Source of the DNA: Streptococcus parauberis NCFD 2020
Lineage (GTDB): Bacteria > Bacillota > Bacilli > Lactobacillales > Streptococcaceae
Length of the DNA: 64,000 bases
Direction: 5' to 3'
Assembly (NCBI RefSeq): GCF_000187935.1
Contig: NZ_AEUT02000001.1
Span: 1,178,001 to 1,242,000, forward strand
Position 1 is the stretch's first letter. Each line of letters opens with the position of its first letter. Below, piece by piece: positions 1-9,001 of the stretch. A model generated the notes under the pieces. It worked only from the letters and a program-made list of their open reading frames with translations. It was not told the origin of the DNA and made no database searches. Position numbers and translations under genes: made by a program.

Positions 1-203
1 TACTCCGCATCTTCAATAAGGATCAAAATGATTTGATTGCCTTTGGCGATGAACATAATGATACTGAAATGCTCAGTTTTGCAGGAACAGGTTATGCTAT
101 GAAAAATGCTAGTCCAGTTCTTTTACCATATGCTGATCAACAGTTAATCTTTACTAATGAGGAAGATGGCGTTGCTAGAAAACTGGAAGAGCTTTTCTTA
201 TAA
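1..203 (+). CDS. Cof-type HAD-superfamily phosphatase, C-terminal end
   Basis: Only the last 67 codons are inside the window; the gene starts before base 1. The visible part carries the HAD motif IV signature GDEHNDTEM followed by GYAMKNA, typical of Cof-type (class IIB) phosphatases that dephosphorylate sugar phosphates or other small metabolites in the cytosol. The Asp pair of this motif binds Mg2+. The N-terminal nucleophile motif is not visible, so the substrate cannot be guessed. It ends at a TAA followed at once by a terminator, so it is the last gene of its transcript. Confidence 0.85.
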   Translation, partial: LRIFNKDQNDLIAFGDEHNDTEMLSFAGTGYAMKNASPVLLPYADQQLIFTNEEDGVARKLEELFL

Positions 204-210
204 AGGCAAA

Positions 211-246
211 CGAAACCACTTTTTATTCTAATCGTGGTTTTTTGTT
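211..246 (+). terminator. Rho-independent terminator after the HAD gene
   Basis: AAACCAC (213-219) pairs with GTGGTTT (234-240), and the second arm runs into a T-rich tract. It lies 8 bases after the HAD stop codon. Confidence 0.75.
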
Positions 247-422
247 CGCATATTTTCGAGAAATTACAAGCGTTTTCTGAAAGCGTTATGTATTTGTATG
301 CTTTATTTTTGAATATTTTTTGTTCAAAATCATAAGATAATATTAATTTTATCCTTAAGCTGATAATATCCTACTAAATTCTGAAAATTTTTTCATATTC
401 TATAAAATTATTGAAAAAGGTA

Positions 423-451
423 TTGCTTTTTCATTGAAAACGTTTTAAAAT
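423..451 (+). promoter_or_regulatory. manLMN promoter with a cre-like site in its spacer
   Basis: A -35 box TTGCTT (423-428) and a -10 box TAAAAT (446-451) are 17 bases apart. The spacer contains TGAAAACGTTTTAA (434-447), close to the catabolite-responsive element consensus, so CcpA binding would block RNA polymerase. A second cre-like stretch, TGAAAGCGTTATGT (278-291), lies about 140 bases upstream. The rest of 250-420 is AT-rich with no other convincing element; a three-mismatch CodY-like box at 375-389 is too weak to call. Confidence 0.6.
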
Positions 452-564
452 AAAGACGTTCTTGAATTTCGTTTTTTTGAAAAAGAATTGCCAAAATTAA
501 TTTTGGAAGGAGATTATTCTTCTTCAAGTTAACGAAAAAAAATATTAAAGGAGGAAGAACAAGA

Positions 565-1554
565 ATGGGTATCGGTATTATTATTGCCAGCCACGGTAAA
601 TTTGCTGAAGGTATTCATCAATCCGGTTCTATGATTTTTGGCGAACAAGAAAAAGTTCAAGTCGTAACTTTCATGCCAAACGAAGGACCTGATGATTTGT
701 ATGGACACTTCAACAATGCTATCCAACAGTTTGATGCTGATGATGAAATCCTTGTCCTAGCTGACCTTTGGAGTGGTTCTCCATTTAATCAAGCTAGTCG
801 CGTTATGGGAGAAAATCCTGAACGTAAAATGGCTATCATCACAGGTCTTAACTTGCCTATGCTAATTCAAGCTTACACTGAGCGTCTTATGGATGCTGAA
901 GCAGGCGTTGAAAAAGTTGCAGCAAACATTATTAAAGAGTCTAAGGACGGTGTTAAAGCACTTCCTGAAGAACTCAATCCAGTTGAGGTTGCTCCTACAG
1001 CAACTGCAGCTCCTGCTTTACAAGGTGCTATTCCTGAAGGAACAGTTATTGGAGATGGCAAACTTAAAATTAACCTTGCTCGTATCGACACTCGTCTTTT
1101 ACACGGACAAGTTGCAACAGCATGGACACCTGCTTCAAAAGCTAACCGGATCATCGTTGCTTCTGACACAGTTGCTAAAGATGACTTGCGTAAACAATTG
1201 ATTAAACAAGCTGCTCCTGGTGGAGTTAAAGCAAACGTTGTTCCAGTTAGCAAATTAGTTGAAGCTTCTAAGGATCCTCGCTTTGGTAATACACAAGCTC
1301 TTATCCTTTTTGAAACTGTTCAAGATGCACTTCGTGCTGTTGAAGGTGGTGTTCAAATTGAAGAACTTAATGTTGGTTCAATGGCTCACTCAACTGGTAA
1401 AACAATGGTAAACAACGTATTATCTATGGATAAAGATGATGTTGCTGCCTTTGAAAAACTCCAACAATTAGGAGTTGCTTTTGATGTTCGTAAAGTTCCA
1501 AATGATTCTAAAAAGAACTTATTTGAACTGATCAAAAAAACTCACATTCAATAA
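565..1554 (+). CDS. manL: PTS mannose/glucose-specific EIIAB component (ManL)
   Basis: Cytosolic phosphocarrier of the main glucose/mannose phosphotransferase system, 329 residues with EIIA and EIIB fused. The EIIA domain (about 1-130) begins [10 protein letters not shown], with His10 as the residue phosphorylated by HPr. An Ala/Pro/Thr-rich linker (about 137-160) joins it to EIIB, whose [13 protein letters not shown] motif places the second phosphorylated residue at His180. The ATG follows a strong AGGAGG. It is the first gene of manLMN and sits behind a promoter with a cre-like site. In streptococci this protein also signals in carbon catabolite control, which is family knowledge rather than something the sequence shows. 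Confidence 0.96.
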   Translation: MGIGIIIASHGKFAEGIHQSGSMIFGEQEKVQVVTFMPNEGPDDLYGHFNNAIQQFDADDEILVLADLWSGSPFNQASRVMGENPERKMAIITGLNLPMLIQAYTERLMDAEAGVEKVAANIIKESKDGVKALPEELNPVEVAPTATAAPALQGAIPEGTVIGDGKLKINLARIDTRLLHGQVATAWTPASKANRIIVASDTVAKDDLRKQLIKQAAPGGVKANVVPVSKLVEASKDPRFGNTQALILFETVQDALRAVEGGVQIEELNVGSMAHSTGKTMVNNVLSMDKDDVAAFEKLQQLGVAFDVRKVPNDSKKNLFELIKKTHIQ

Positions 1555-1559
1555 GAACT

Positions 1560-1585
1560 TTCCTTTAGTTTAAGATTAAAAGGAA
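1560..1585 (+). other. Stem-loop between manL and manM
   Basis: TTCCTTT (1560-1566) pairs with AAAGGAA (1579-1585) in the 103-base manL-manM spacer. There is no T tract after it, so it is more likely an mRNA processing or stability element that sets relative EIIAB and EIIC/D levels than a terminator. Confidence 0.45.
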
Positions 1586-1657
1586 GCGTTTAATACTCAA
1601 ATTTATCGAAATTTAAATGCTTAGATTTCGTTAGATACACTTCGAAAGGATAAGAAA

Positions 1658-2470
1658 ATGTCAGATATTTCAATTATTTCTGCTATCTTGGTCGTTGTGA
1701 TTGCCTTCTTCGCAGGTATGGAAGGTATCCTTGACCAATTTCAATTCCATCAACCACTTGTAGCTTGTACGCTTATCGGTCTTGTAACTGGTAACTTAGA
1801 AGCAGGTGTCATGCTTGGTGGATTTTTACAAATGATCGCTCTTGGTTGGGCAAACATTGGTGCTGCAGTTGCACCTGATGCTGCTTTAGCTTCAGTAGCT
1901 GCTGCTATCATCATGGTTAAAGGTGGTAACTTCACTTCTCAAGGTGTTGCAGTTGCAACAGCAACAGCTATTCCTTTGGCAGTTGCAGGTTTATTCCTCA
2001 CTATGATTGTTCGTACACTTTCAGTAGCCTTAGCACATACAGCTGATAATGCTGCTAAAGACGGTAATATTGCTGGTGTTGAACGCGCTCACTTCATCGC
2101 ATTGATGATGCAAGGTCTTCGTATTGCTATTCCAGCTGCACTTCTTATTGCTATCCCAGCTAGCGCTGTTAAAGATGCTTTAGGAATGATGCCTGACTGG
2201 TTAAACGGCGGTATGGCTGTTGGTGGTGGTATGGTTGTTGCCGTAGGTTATGCTATGGTTATCAACATGATGGCTACTCGTGAAGTTTGGCCATTCTTCG
2301 CTCTAGGTTTTGCTTTCGCAGCCTTAAGTGACTTAACACTTATCGCACTTGGTGTAATCGGTGTAGCTATGGCCTTAATCTACCTCAACCTTTCAAAACA
2401 AGGTGGTAACGGTGGATCAGGTAACGGTGGATCAAACGATCCTATCGGCGATATCCTAGAAGACTACTAG
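1658..2470 (+). CDS. manM: PTS mannose/glucose-specific EIIC component (ManM)
   Basis: Polytopic membrane permease subunit of 270 residues. It has many hydrophobic segments and the EIIC-Man signature of Gly/Ala-rich stretches such as GNLEAGVMLGGFLQM. With EIID it forms the translocation channel that passes sugar to EIIB for phosphorylation. The C-terminus is a short Gly/Ser/Asn-rich tail (GGNGGSGNGGSN) after the last membrane segment. It lies 13 bases before manN and is expressed with it. Confidence 0.96.
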   Translation: MSDISIISAILVVVIAFFAGMEGILDQFQFHQPLVACTLIGLVTGNLEAGVMLGGFLQMIALGWANIGAAVAPDAALASVAAAIIMVKGGNFTSQGVAVATATAIPLAVAGLFLTMIVRTLSVALAHTADNAAKDGNIAGVERAHFIALMMQGLRIAIPAALLIAIPASAVKDALGMMPDWLNGGMAVGGGMVVAVGYAMVINMMATREVWPFFALGFAFAALSDLTLIALGVIGVAMALIYLNLSKQGGNGGSGNGGSNDPIGDILEDY

Positions 2471-2483
2471 AAAGGGGCCTAAC

Positions 2484-3395
2484 ATGACTGAACAAATTAA
2501 ATTATCAAAAGCTGATCGCCAAAAAGTTTGGTGGCGTTCACAATTCTTGCAAGGTTCATGGAACTATGAACGTATGCAAAACTTGGGTTGGGCTTATTCT
2601 CTTATTCCAGCAATCAAGAAATTATACACAACTAAAGAAGATCAAGCGGCTGCGCTTACTCGCCACTTAGAATTCTTCAATACTCACCCTTATGTAGCTG
2701 CACCTATTATGGGTGTTACCCTAGCTCTTGAAGAAGAAAGAGCTAATGGTACTGATATCGATGATGCTGCTATTCAAGGGGTTAAAATCGGTATGATGGG
2801 ACCTTTGGCCGGTATCGGTGATCCAGTATTCTGGTTTACAGTTCGTCCAATCTTGGGAGCTCTCGGTGCGTCATTAGCACAATCTGGTAACATCATGGGA
2901 CCAATCATTTTCTTCCTTGGATGGAACATCATCCGTATGGCCTTCTTATGGTATACACAAGAATTTGGTTATAAAGCGGGTTCTGAAATCACTAAAGACA
3001 TGTCTGGTGGTATCTTACAAGACATCACTAAAGGTGCATCAATCCTTGGTATGTTCATCCTTGCAGTATTGGTTGAACGTTGGGTATCAATCAAATTTAC
3101 TGTAGCTCTTCCTTCAAAACTTTTATCAAAAGGTGCTTATGTTGAATTCCCTAAAGGAAACATCAACGGTGCTGAATTAAAAGGTATTTTAGGACAAGCT
3201 ATTGGTGGTATGAGCCTTGATAAATATCAAGCACAATCTCTTCAAGGACAACTTGATTCACTTATCCCTGGATTAATGGGTCTTGCACTTACATTCTTAT
3301 GTATGTGGTTACTTAAGAAAAAAGTGTCTCCAATTACAATCATTATCGCTTTGTTTGTCGTTGGTATCCTTGCTCGTCTATTCGGTATCATGTAA
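2484..3395 (+). CDS. manN: PTS mannose/glucose-specific EIID component (ManN)
   Basis: Membrane subunit of 303 residues that partners EIIC in the mannose-family PTS permease. It has a hydrophilic N-terminal half, the family motif MMGPLAGIGDP, and hydrophobic helices near the C-terminus. Start ATG is preceded by AAAGGGG. It is the last gene of the operon and is followed directly by a strong terminator. EIID is unique to the mannose PTS family, which fixes the assignment of the whole operon. Confidence 0.96.
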   Translation: MTEQIKLSKADRQKVWWRSQFLQGSWNYERMQNLGWAYSLIPAIKKLYTTKEDQAAALTRHLEFFNTHPYVAAPIMGVTLALEEERANGTDIDDAAIQGVKIGMMGPLAGIGDPVFWFTVRPILGALGASLAQSGNIMGPIIFFLGWNIIRMAFLWYTQEFGYKAGSEITKDMSGGILQDITKGASILGMFILAVLVERWVSIKFTVALPSKLLSKGAYVEFPKGNINGAELKGILGQAIGGMSLDKYQAQSLQGQLDSLIPGLMGLALTFLCMWLLKKKVSPITIIIALFVVGILARLFGIM

Positions 3396-3402
3396 TAGAC
3401 TT

Positions 3403-3433
3403 AAACCTGGGATTAAATCCCAGGTTTTTTTTT
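3403..3433 (+). terminator. Terminator of manLMN
   Basis: A perfect stem AAACCTGGGAT / ATCCCAGGTTT with a TAA loop, followed by nine T. It begins 7 bases after the manN stop. Confidence 0.93.
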
Positions 3434-3497
3434 GATAGGTTATATGATTACTCTTCATATGCTATAATATTTTTAACTCAATGAAGGGAGATTCACT

Positions 3498-3860
3498 TTG
3501 GCAAAATCAATGAATACTACGGTTGACTTCCAAACGAAGGCTACTTCTTACTTAGGTATGGGGGGCAAAGTTGGAAAAATTTTAGTTGGTGATAATGCAT
3601 TTGAATTTTATAACGACAGAAATGTTGACGATTATATTCAAATTCCATGGTCATCAATCAATCAAATCGGTGCCAACGTTTCGGGTAAAAAAGTAAGTCG
3701 CCATTTTGAGATTTTCACCGATCAAGGTAAATTCTTGTTCGCTTCCAAAGATTCTGGAAAAATTTTAAAAATTGCTCGAGGTTATATTGGCAACGATAAA
3801 GTGATAAAACTTCCTACTCTGATTCAAATGATGATTCAAAAATGGTTTAAACGTAAATAA
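3498..3860 (+). CDS. manO: ManO family protein (DUF956), TTG start
   Basis: Small cytosolic protein of 120 residues matching the DUF956/ManO family, found almost only beside mannose-PTS operons in lactic acid bacteria and streptococci. Its biochemical role is unresolved; a regulatory link to the PTS is inferred from location. The start is TTG at 3498: the AAGGGAG at 3483-3489 is 8 bases from it but about 20 from the first in-frame ATG (3510). It is separated from manN by the manLMN terminator, so it has its own promoter or depends on readthrough. A TATAAT-like box is visible near 3463. Confidence 0.85.
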   Translation: MAKSMNTTVDFQTKATSYLGMGGKVGKILVGDNAFEFYNDRNVDDYIQIPWSSINQIGANVSGKKVSRHFEIFTDQGKFLFASKDSGKILKIARGYIGNDKVIKLPTLIQMMIQKWFKRK

Positions 3861-3889
3861 AAAACTGTTAGATTTTCTAACAGTTTTTT
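3859..3889. terminator. Bidirectional terminator between manO and the acyltransferase
   Basis: AAAAACTGTTAGA / TCTAACAGTTTTTT with a three-base loop. T tracts on both strands end the two convergent genes. Confidence 0.9.
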
Positions 3890-4964
3890 ATAATTCCGTA
3901 AATGGGAATTTATCATCAATCCAATGGCTAATTCGAGCCACTTGAAAAATTTTAAAGACTTTAAGTCGAATTTTTTCAACTATAAATGCTATCAGATAAA
4001 TTATGATACTAACTCCTAATATCAAAAATGGATAGACCAGAATTGGTGCTTTAACAAATGGTTCGGCAAAATCTCGAATAACAAAGCGAACAAGTAAAGG
4101 ATGAAGGTGAGCTAAATAAACACCTAATGTCGTTGGTGAGACAATAGCAATAAACTTTAGGAGAGCTTTATTATTTGGCATTTTCATTTTAGCAAAAATG
4201 ATAAATAATGAAATGGCTCCCATACTAAGGCTTGGTGAGACATACCAATACCAAATGTTACCTACAATAAATTTCATACTGTAAGTAATCAACATACAGA
4301 TAGTATAAATTGTTAATAATTTTTTTGTACTATATTTTTTTAAATCAATTCGATGTAAATACGCCCCAACGATATAGAGAATTATTAACCATGTCATTTC
4401 AAAACCTTTACTCAGTGAGAACTCATTAACACGATTATTCATTAGAGCTGGTAAGAATGAAAAGAATATGCCCATAAGTACAACAAGATTTCTCAATTGT
4501 ACATCCGACATCGACTTAAGTCCACCGTTGATGACAGGCATAAAGATTAATAAGCCAAAATAAGCAGTCATGTACCAATATTCGCCACTGACTATTGGAA
4601 AAAATGTGTGCCGCCAATCATTTAAGGTCACATGGTAACCAAAAAGGGCAAAAACAGTGGTAATGGTGAAAGTATAAAAGAATACTTGTAACCAAATATT
4701 TAATAATTTTGAATATTTATATGTTGAGCAAGCTCCAACATAACCAGAAATTAAGGCATAACAATTTACTGCTCCATAAACTAATACTTGAATCACCCAA
4801 GTAACAACGAAATAAGAATCAGACTCACCGGCACCAGCAACTGAAGACCTTAAGCCACCCTTACCTAGAACATGGGTAATAACAATCATAAACATAGAAA
4901 TAATACGGAGTAAATCAAGCCCATAGTGGTGCTCTCTTTTTCGTTTTTTTATCAATTCTGTCAT
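3888..4964 (-). CDS. Acyltransferase family 3 membrane protein
   Basis: Integral membrane protein of 358 residues with about ten hydrophobic segments. The N-terminus has the acyltransferase-3 pattern YGLDLLRIISMFMIVITHV, in which the His of the ITH motif in the first membrane helix is the conserved catalytic residue of the OafA/WecH family. Such enzymes O- or N-acylate surface polysaccharides, peptidoglycan or other cell-envelope glycans. The substrate cannot be told from the sequence. It is monocistronic, convergent with manO, and divergent from serS. No polysaccharide genes lie nearby. Confidence 0.8.
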   Translation of the reverse strand: MTELIKKRKREHHYGLDLLRIISMFMIVITHVLGKGGLRSSVAGAGESDSYFVVTWVIQVLVYGAVNCYALISGYVGACSTYKYSKLLNIWLQVFFYTFTITTVFALFGYHVTLNDWRHTFFPIVSGEYWYMTAYFGLLIFMPVINGGLKSMSDVQLRNLVVLMGIFFSFLPALMNNRVNEFSLSKGFEMTWLIILYIVGAYLHRIDLKKYSTKKLLTIYTICMLITYSMKFIVGNIWYWYVSPSLSMGAISLFIIFAKMKMPNNKALLKFIAIVSPTTLGVYLAHLHPLLVRFVIRDFAEPFVKAPILVYPFLILGVSIIIYLIAFIVEKIRLKVFKIFQVARISHWIDDKFPFTEL

Positions 4965-5034
4965 GAAATAAGTTTATCATAAGTCTTATATTTATGCTAT
5001 TTTCAACTATTCAGAGACAATTTTAGGGAAAGAG

Positions 5035-5062
5035 TTTACTTTTTTTCTTTTTTTGATATAAT
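5035..5062 (+). promoter_or_regulatory. serS promoter
   Basis: -35 TTTACT (5035-5040) and -10 TATAAT (5057-5062), 16-base spacer, directly upstream of the T-box leader. Confidence 0.7.
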
Positions 5063-5068
5063 GATTTT

Positions 5069-5250
5069 ATCGGATAAGTAATATTTACTAAGCTTTCAGG
5101 AAGTCTGTGGTCGCTGTGAACAGATAGATTAGCAATATGAAATTCTACCGACACATATAATCAGATATTAATTAAGTGCACAGATTGTGAAGCTGGATGG
5201 AACCGCGCAAAAGCGCTCCAGCGATAACATAATCTGTGCTTTTTATTTTA
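5069..5250 (+). promoter_or_regulatory. T-box leader of serS (tRNA-Ser sensing)
   Basis: The leader contains the T-box core TGGAACCGCG (5198-5207), which pairs with the acceptor end of uncharged tRNA. It is followed by a terminator in which GCACAGATT (5178-5186) pairs with AATCTGTGC (5231-5239) before a T tract. An internal hairpin, CTGGA...TCCAG with GCGC-AAAA-GCGC, covers the T-box. A TCT in the upstream stem (around 5141-5147) is a plausible serine specifier codon, but I did not fold the structure. Low tRNA-Ser charging would favour antitermination and raise serS. Confidence 0.9.
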
Positions 5251-5270
5251 TATACTAAAGGAGTAAAACT

Positions 5271-6548
5271 ATGTTAGATTTAAAACGTATTCGTACCGAT
5301 TTTGATCAAGTCGCACAAAAACTAAAAGTTCGTGGTGTCAAAGAAGATGTTCTTGCTAATCTTAAGGAACTTGATGAAAAGCGTCGTCATTTATTAATTA
5401 AATCAGAAGAATTAAAAGCAGAACGTAATGTTGCTTCAGCTGCAATTGCTCAAGCTAAACGTCAAAAAGAAGATACTAATCAACAAATTAAAGATATGCA
5501 AAAAGTTTCTGCAGATATAAAAGCAATTGATACTGAATTAGCAGAAATTGATGAAAAAGTTACTGAAATCATCACAGTTTTACCTAATACACCTCATGAC
5601 TCAGTTCCAGTTGGTGCTGACGAAGACGAAAACGTGGAAGTACGTCGTTGGGGTACACCACCCGAATTTGGTTTTGAAGCTAAACCTCATTGGGAAATTG
5701 GAGAAAACCTCGATATCCTTGACTGGGAACGTGGAGCTAAAGTAACCGGAGCCCGCTTCTTATTCTACAAAAACTTAGGCGCCCGTTTAGAACGTGCCAT
5801 CTATAACTTTATGTTAGATGAACATGGAAAAGAAGGCTACCAAGAAATTATTACACCTTACATGGTCAACCATGACTCAATGTTCGGTACAGGACAATAT
5901 CCTAAATTTAAAGAAGATACATTTGAATTAAAAGATACAAACTTTGTTCTCATCCCAACTGCTGAGGTACCATTGACCAACTACTACCGTGGAGAAATTT
6001 TGGAAGGCAAAGAACTACCAATATACTTCACAGCAATGAGTCCATCATTCCGTTCTGAAGCCGGTTCTGCAGGACGTGACACACGTGGTTTGATTCGTCT
6101 GCACCAATTTCATAAAGTAGAAATGGTAAAATTTGCTAAACCAGAAGAATCTTATGAAGAATTGGAAAAAATGACAGCTAATGCTGAAAACATACTTCAA
6201 AAACTTAATCTTCCATACCGTGTTATTACACTCTGTACAGGAGATATGGGCTTCTCAGCAGCTAAAACTTATGATATAGAAGTTTGGATTCCAGCTCAAA
6301 ACACCTACCGTGAAATTTCAAGTTGTTCAAACACTGAAGATTTCCAAGCGCGACGCGCTCAAATCCGCTACCGCGACGAAGCTGATGGCAAGGTTAAACT
6401 CTTGCATACCTTGAACGGATCAGGTTTGGCCGTAGGGCGCACCGTAGCAGCAATCCTTGAAAACTACCAAAACGAGGATGGATCTGTAACAATTCCCGAA
6501 GTACTACGCCCATATATGGGTGGGGCTGAAGTTATTGCACCAAAATAA
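5271..6548 (+). CDS. serS: Seryl-tRNA synthetase
   Basis: Cytosolic class II aminoacyl-tRNA synthetase of 425 residues, the usual length, that charges tRNA-Ser. The N-terminal ~110 residues form the Lys/Glu-rich two-helix coiled coil that grips the tRNA long variable arm. Motif 2 is seen in [15 protein letters not shown], and motif 3 in [15 protein letters not shown] near the C-terminus. The ATG follows AAAGGAG. It is monocistronic between a T-box leader and a strong terminator. Confidence 0.98.
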   Translation: MLDLKRIRTDFDQVAQKLKVRGVKEDVLANLKELDEKRRHLLIKSEELKAERNVASAAIAQAKRQKEDTNQQIKDMQKVSADIKAIDTELAEIDEKVTEIITVLPNTPHDSVPVGADEDENVEVRRWGTPPEFGFEAKPHWEIGENLDILDWERGAKVTGARFLFYKNLGARLERAIYNFMLDEHGKEGYQEIITPYMVNHDSMFGTGQYPKFKEDTFELKDTNFVLIPTAEVPLTNYYRGEILEGKELPIYFTAMSPSFRSEAGSAGRDTRGLIRLHQFHKVEMVKFAKPEESYEELEKMTANAENILQKLNLPYRVITLCTGDMGFSAAKTYDIEVWIPAQNTYREISSCSNTEDFQARRAQIRYRDEADGKVKLLHTLNGSGLAVGRTVAAILENYQNEDGSVTIPEVLRPYMGGAEVIAPK

Positions 6549-6555
6549 AATAAAC

Positions 6556-6588
6556 AAAAAAGACAAAGCCTTAGCTTTGTCTTTTTTG
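6556..6588 (+). terminator. Terminator of serS
   Basis: AAGACAAAGC / GCTTTGTCTT stem with a CTTA loop followed by a T tract. The A-rich left flank could also work for the minus strand. Confidence 0.92.
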
Positions 6589-6607
6589 TTTTAATGGTTG
6601 TTTTGTA

Positions 6608-7315
6608 TTAATTAGTATAATCTCCACCAGGTACACCATAGTACTCTTCTAAGGTTTTGCCAGATTTAGCGATGTCACCTGCTTCTTTACCAACATAACG
6701 AATATGCCAGCTCTCTGCCTGATAACCCGTAGAGGACTCCTTACTAGGCAAATAACGCAAAACGAAACCATAATCAGGCGCATGTTCCAAAAGCCACTGA
6801 GATGCTTGTGGTTCTTCTAATAAATTTCCCTGACCATCAAGGATATCAAAAGCCAAACCGGATTGATGCTCACTGTAGCCAGGTCTTGCAGAATAGCGAT
6901 CTGCTTGAGCTTGTCCGTCCCGATTGACATAATTTTGATAGAGTTCTGTCTGTGTATCATAGGACCTGAACCCACTATATTGCTCACTAACTGAAAAACC
7001 TTGATTTCTCATCGCAGCTAAAACTTGTAAGAAAGCTTCCTTAGCTTGAGGGTCCTCCCCAGGATTATAGTTCTTATCTAATGGGTGTTGTTTATTAACA
7101 ATAATTACTGGTCCATATTTTCCTTCTACACTATAATAAGAACCGTTGTTTGTAACCTTAGCAGACTTACTGTTTTTGCTAGCCACTTTCTTTTTCGGCT
7201 GTGAAGATTCTGTAATTTTTTCAGAATCTTTCGTTTTACCTTGTGATTGGTTCTGTTGACATGCTGCTAAAGTGAACAAAAGAGGAATTAAGAGTAAGTA
7301 AGAATATTTTTTCAA
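6608..7315 (-). CDS. Lipoprotein M15-family carboxypeptidase (VanY/LdcB-like), TTG start
   Basis: Surface-anchored peptidoglycan carboxypeptidase of 235 residues that trims stem peptides. A signal peptide ends in the lipobox LAAC (Cys19), followed by a charged Ser/Lys linker (20-55) and an M15B domain. Zinc-site motifs are visible: SEHQSGLAFDI (SxHxxGxAxD) and ESWHIRYVG. The start is TTG at 7315, 7 bases from AGGAGG; no ATG fits. Whether it acts as a DD- or LD-carboxypeptidase cannot be told from motifs alone. A second M15 protein with a membrane anchor instead of a lipobox lies at 23.9 kb. Confidence 0.88.
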   Translation of the reverse strand: MKKYSYLLLIPLLFTLAACQQNQSQGKTKDSEKITESSQPKKKVASKNSKSAKVTNNGSYYSVEGKYGPVIIVNKQHPLDKNYNPGEDPQAKEAFLQVLAAMRNQGFSVSEQYSGFRSYDTQTELYQNYVNRDGQAQADRYSARPGYSEHQSGLAFDILDGQGNLLEEPQASQWLLEHAPDYGFVLRYLPSKESSTGYQAESWHIRYVGKEAGDIAKSGKTLEEYYGVPGGDYTN

Positions 7316-7334
7316 GCAAGGACCTCCTAGTCAT

Positions 7335-7362
7335 CAAAAAAATCCTTATAAAAAGGATTTTA
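7335..7362 (-). terminator. Terminator of the fab/acc operon
   Basis: On the minus strand an AAAATCC...GGATTTT stem overlaps the accA stop codon and is followed by a run of seven T. It ends the long lipid transcript before the M15 gene. Confidence 0.85.
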
Positions 7363-8130
7363 AAATAGTCTAAATTTATGATAACGTTTTTCCACCAATT
7401 GGTCTAGTGTCAATTTTTTTAATTCTGTAAATTCTTTGATCAACTGGTCACGTAAGTTATCAATTATTTCAGATGAAAAATAGCCTCGTTCAGCTATAAT
7501 ATGATCAATCACGCCCATCTGCAATAACTCCCGAGATGTAATTTTCATTAACTGAGCCGCTTCGCTGGCGCGCGAGCCATCCTTCCAAAGAATAGAAGCA
7601 AAACCTTCCGGACTCAAAACTGCATAAATGGTGTTTTCAAGCATCCAAACCTTATCAGCGACAGCTAAGGCCAATGCTCCTCCAGAACCTCCCTCACCGA
7701 TGATTACAGCAATGATTGGAACTTTTAGGTCGCTCATTTCTAAGAGATTACGGGCAATAGCTTCTCCTTGCCCACGTTCCTCAGCACCAATCCCTGGAAA
7801 AGCACCCGCTGTATTAATCAAAGTGACAATTGGTCGCCCAAACTTTTCAGCCTGTTTCATTAATCGCAAAGCTTTACGATAGCCTTCAGGATGAGGCTGA
7901 CCGAAATTGCGGTGGAGATTATCATGAAGGTTTTTGCCTTTTTGAATCCCAATAATAGTAACAGGATCCTGACCAAGGTGTCCAATTCCTCCAATGATAG
8001 CACCATCATCCGCAAACTGCCGATCACCATGTAATTCCATAAAATCTGAACAAAGCACTTTAGCATAGTCTAAAGCAGTCAAACGACTCTGATCACGGGC
8101 TTCTTTTAAAACTCTAGCTGTATCTGTCAT
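7360..8130 (-). CDS. accA: Acetyl-CoA carboxylase carboxyltransferase subunit alpha
   Basis: Carboxyltransferase alpha subunit, 256 residues. With AccD it transfers CO2 from carboxybiotin on AccB to acetyl-CoA, giving malonyl-CoA for chain elongation. The crotonase-fold Gly-rich segments expected for the acyl-CoA and biotin sites are present ([24 protein letters not shown]). It is shorter than the E. coli protein, as usual for Firmicutes, with little N-terminal extension. Its ATG overlaps the accD stop by 4 bases (ATGA), indicating translational coupling and balanced A:D amounts. Last gene of the operon. Confidence 0.97.
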   Translation of the reverse strand: MTDTARVLKEARDQSRLTALDYAKVLCSDFMELHGDRQFADDGAIIGGIGHLGQDPVTIIGIQKGKNLHDNLHRNFGQPHPEGYRKALRLMKQAEKFGRPIVTLINTAGAFPGIGAEERGQGEAIARNLLEMSDLKVPIIAVIIGEGGSGGALALAVADKVWMLENTIYAVLSPEGFASILWKDGSRASEAAQLMKITSRELLQMGVIDHIIAERGYFSSEIIDNLRDQLIKEFTELKKLTLDQLVEKRYHKFRLF

Positions 8131-8993
8131 TTGCTACCTCCATGTAAGTCAAGTAATTTGGCAATCGTTCGTCGTAAATCAGTTCGTTTCACAATAGCAT
8201 CGACAAAGCCGTGACTTAAGAGAAATTCGGCTTTTTGGAAATCCTCCGGTAAATCCTGTCTGACGGTTGTCTCAATCACACGACGTCCCGCAAAACCAAC
8301 CATGGACTGAGGCTCCGCTAAGATAATATCACCTTGCATGGCAAAACTGGCGGTCACCCCACCAGTTGTTGGGTCTGTCAGAATGGTCAAGTAAAAAAGC
8401 CCTGCTTTCGAATGCTTTTTAATGACTGCCGAGATTTTCGCCATTTGCATTAAGCTAAAGATTCCTTCTTGCATACGAGCTCCACCAGAGGCAGTGAATA
8501 TCACCAGTGGAAGAGATTCTTCAATCGCTAACTCAATTAATCTAGTTAATTTTTCACCAACAACCGTCCCCATACTAGCCATAATAAAATGACTATCCAT
8601 AATTGCTAGGGCCACGTTATTTCCTTTAATTGATGCTTTACCAGTGAGAACAGCTTCATGTAAACCAGTCTTTTGTCTTGCTTGACTAATTTTCTTCTGA
8701 TAATCAGGAAAATTCAAAGGGTCTTTGGTCTCAATATCATTAAACAACTCACTAAACGAGTCCTTATCAACAACCATTTCTAATCGTTCTTGAGCAGAAA
8801 CCCTAAAATTATAAGAACATCGAGGACAAATTTTAGTCAATCCTAAATCTTTTTGGTAAATCAGATGTTTACAAGACGGACATTTAGCAAAGAGTTCATC
8901 AGGTACTTCTGGGACAAGATTACTAGTAGCACTGGACGCAGAATGATTAGGAGTGATACGAATATATTTGTCTTTTTTTCTAAATAACGACAT
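8127..8993 (-). CDS. accD: Acetyl-CoA carboxylase carboxyltransferase subunit beta
   Basis: Carboxyltransferase beta subunit, 288 residues, partner of AccA. An N-terminal four-cysteine zinc ribbon is complete (Cys38, Cys41, Cys56, Cys59). The crotonase-like body holds [12 protein letters not shown] and [16 protein letters not shown], the Gly-rich oxyanion-hole region. It lies 8 bases after accC and overlaps accA. Confidence 0.97.
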   Translation of the reverse strand: MSLFRKKDKYIRITPNHSASSATSNLVPEVPDELFAKCPSCKHLIYQKDLGLTKICPRCSYNFRVSAQERLEMVVDKDSFSELFNDIETKDPLNFPDYQKKISQARQKTGLHEAVLTGKASIKGNNVALAIMDSHFIMASMGTVVGEKLTRLIELAIEESLPLVIFTASGGARMQEGIFSLMQMAKISAVIKKHSKAGLFYLTILTDPTTGGVTASFAMQGDIILAEPQSMVGFAGRRVIETTVRQDLPEDFQKAEFLLSHGFVDAIVKRTDLRRTIAKLLDLHGGSK

Positions 8994-9001
8994 ATCTACT
9001 C

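Noticed and set aside
375..389. Possible CodY box upstream of manL
   Set aside because: Three mismatches to the 15-base consensus in a very AT-rich stretch; chance matches of this quality are frequent.
873..1253. 126-codon antisense frame inside manL
   Set aside because: Entirely opposite a well-supported PTS gene, with no SD or promoter; the composition is that of a complementary shadow.
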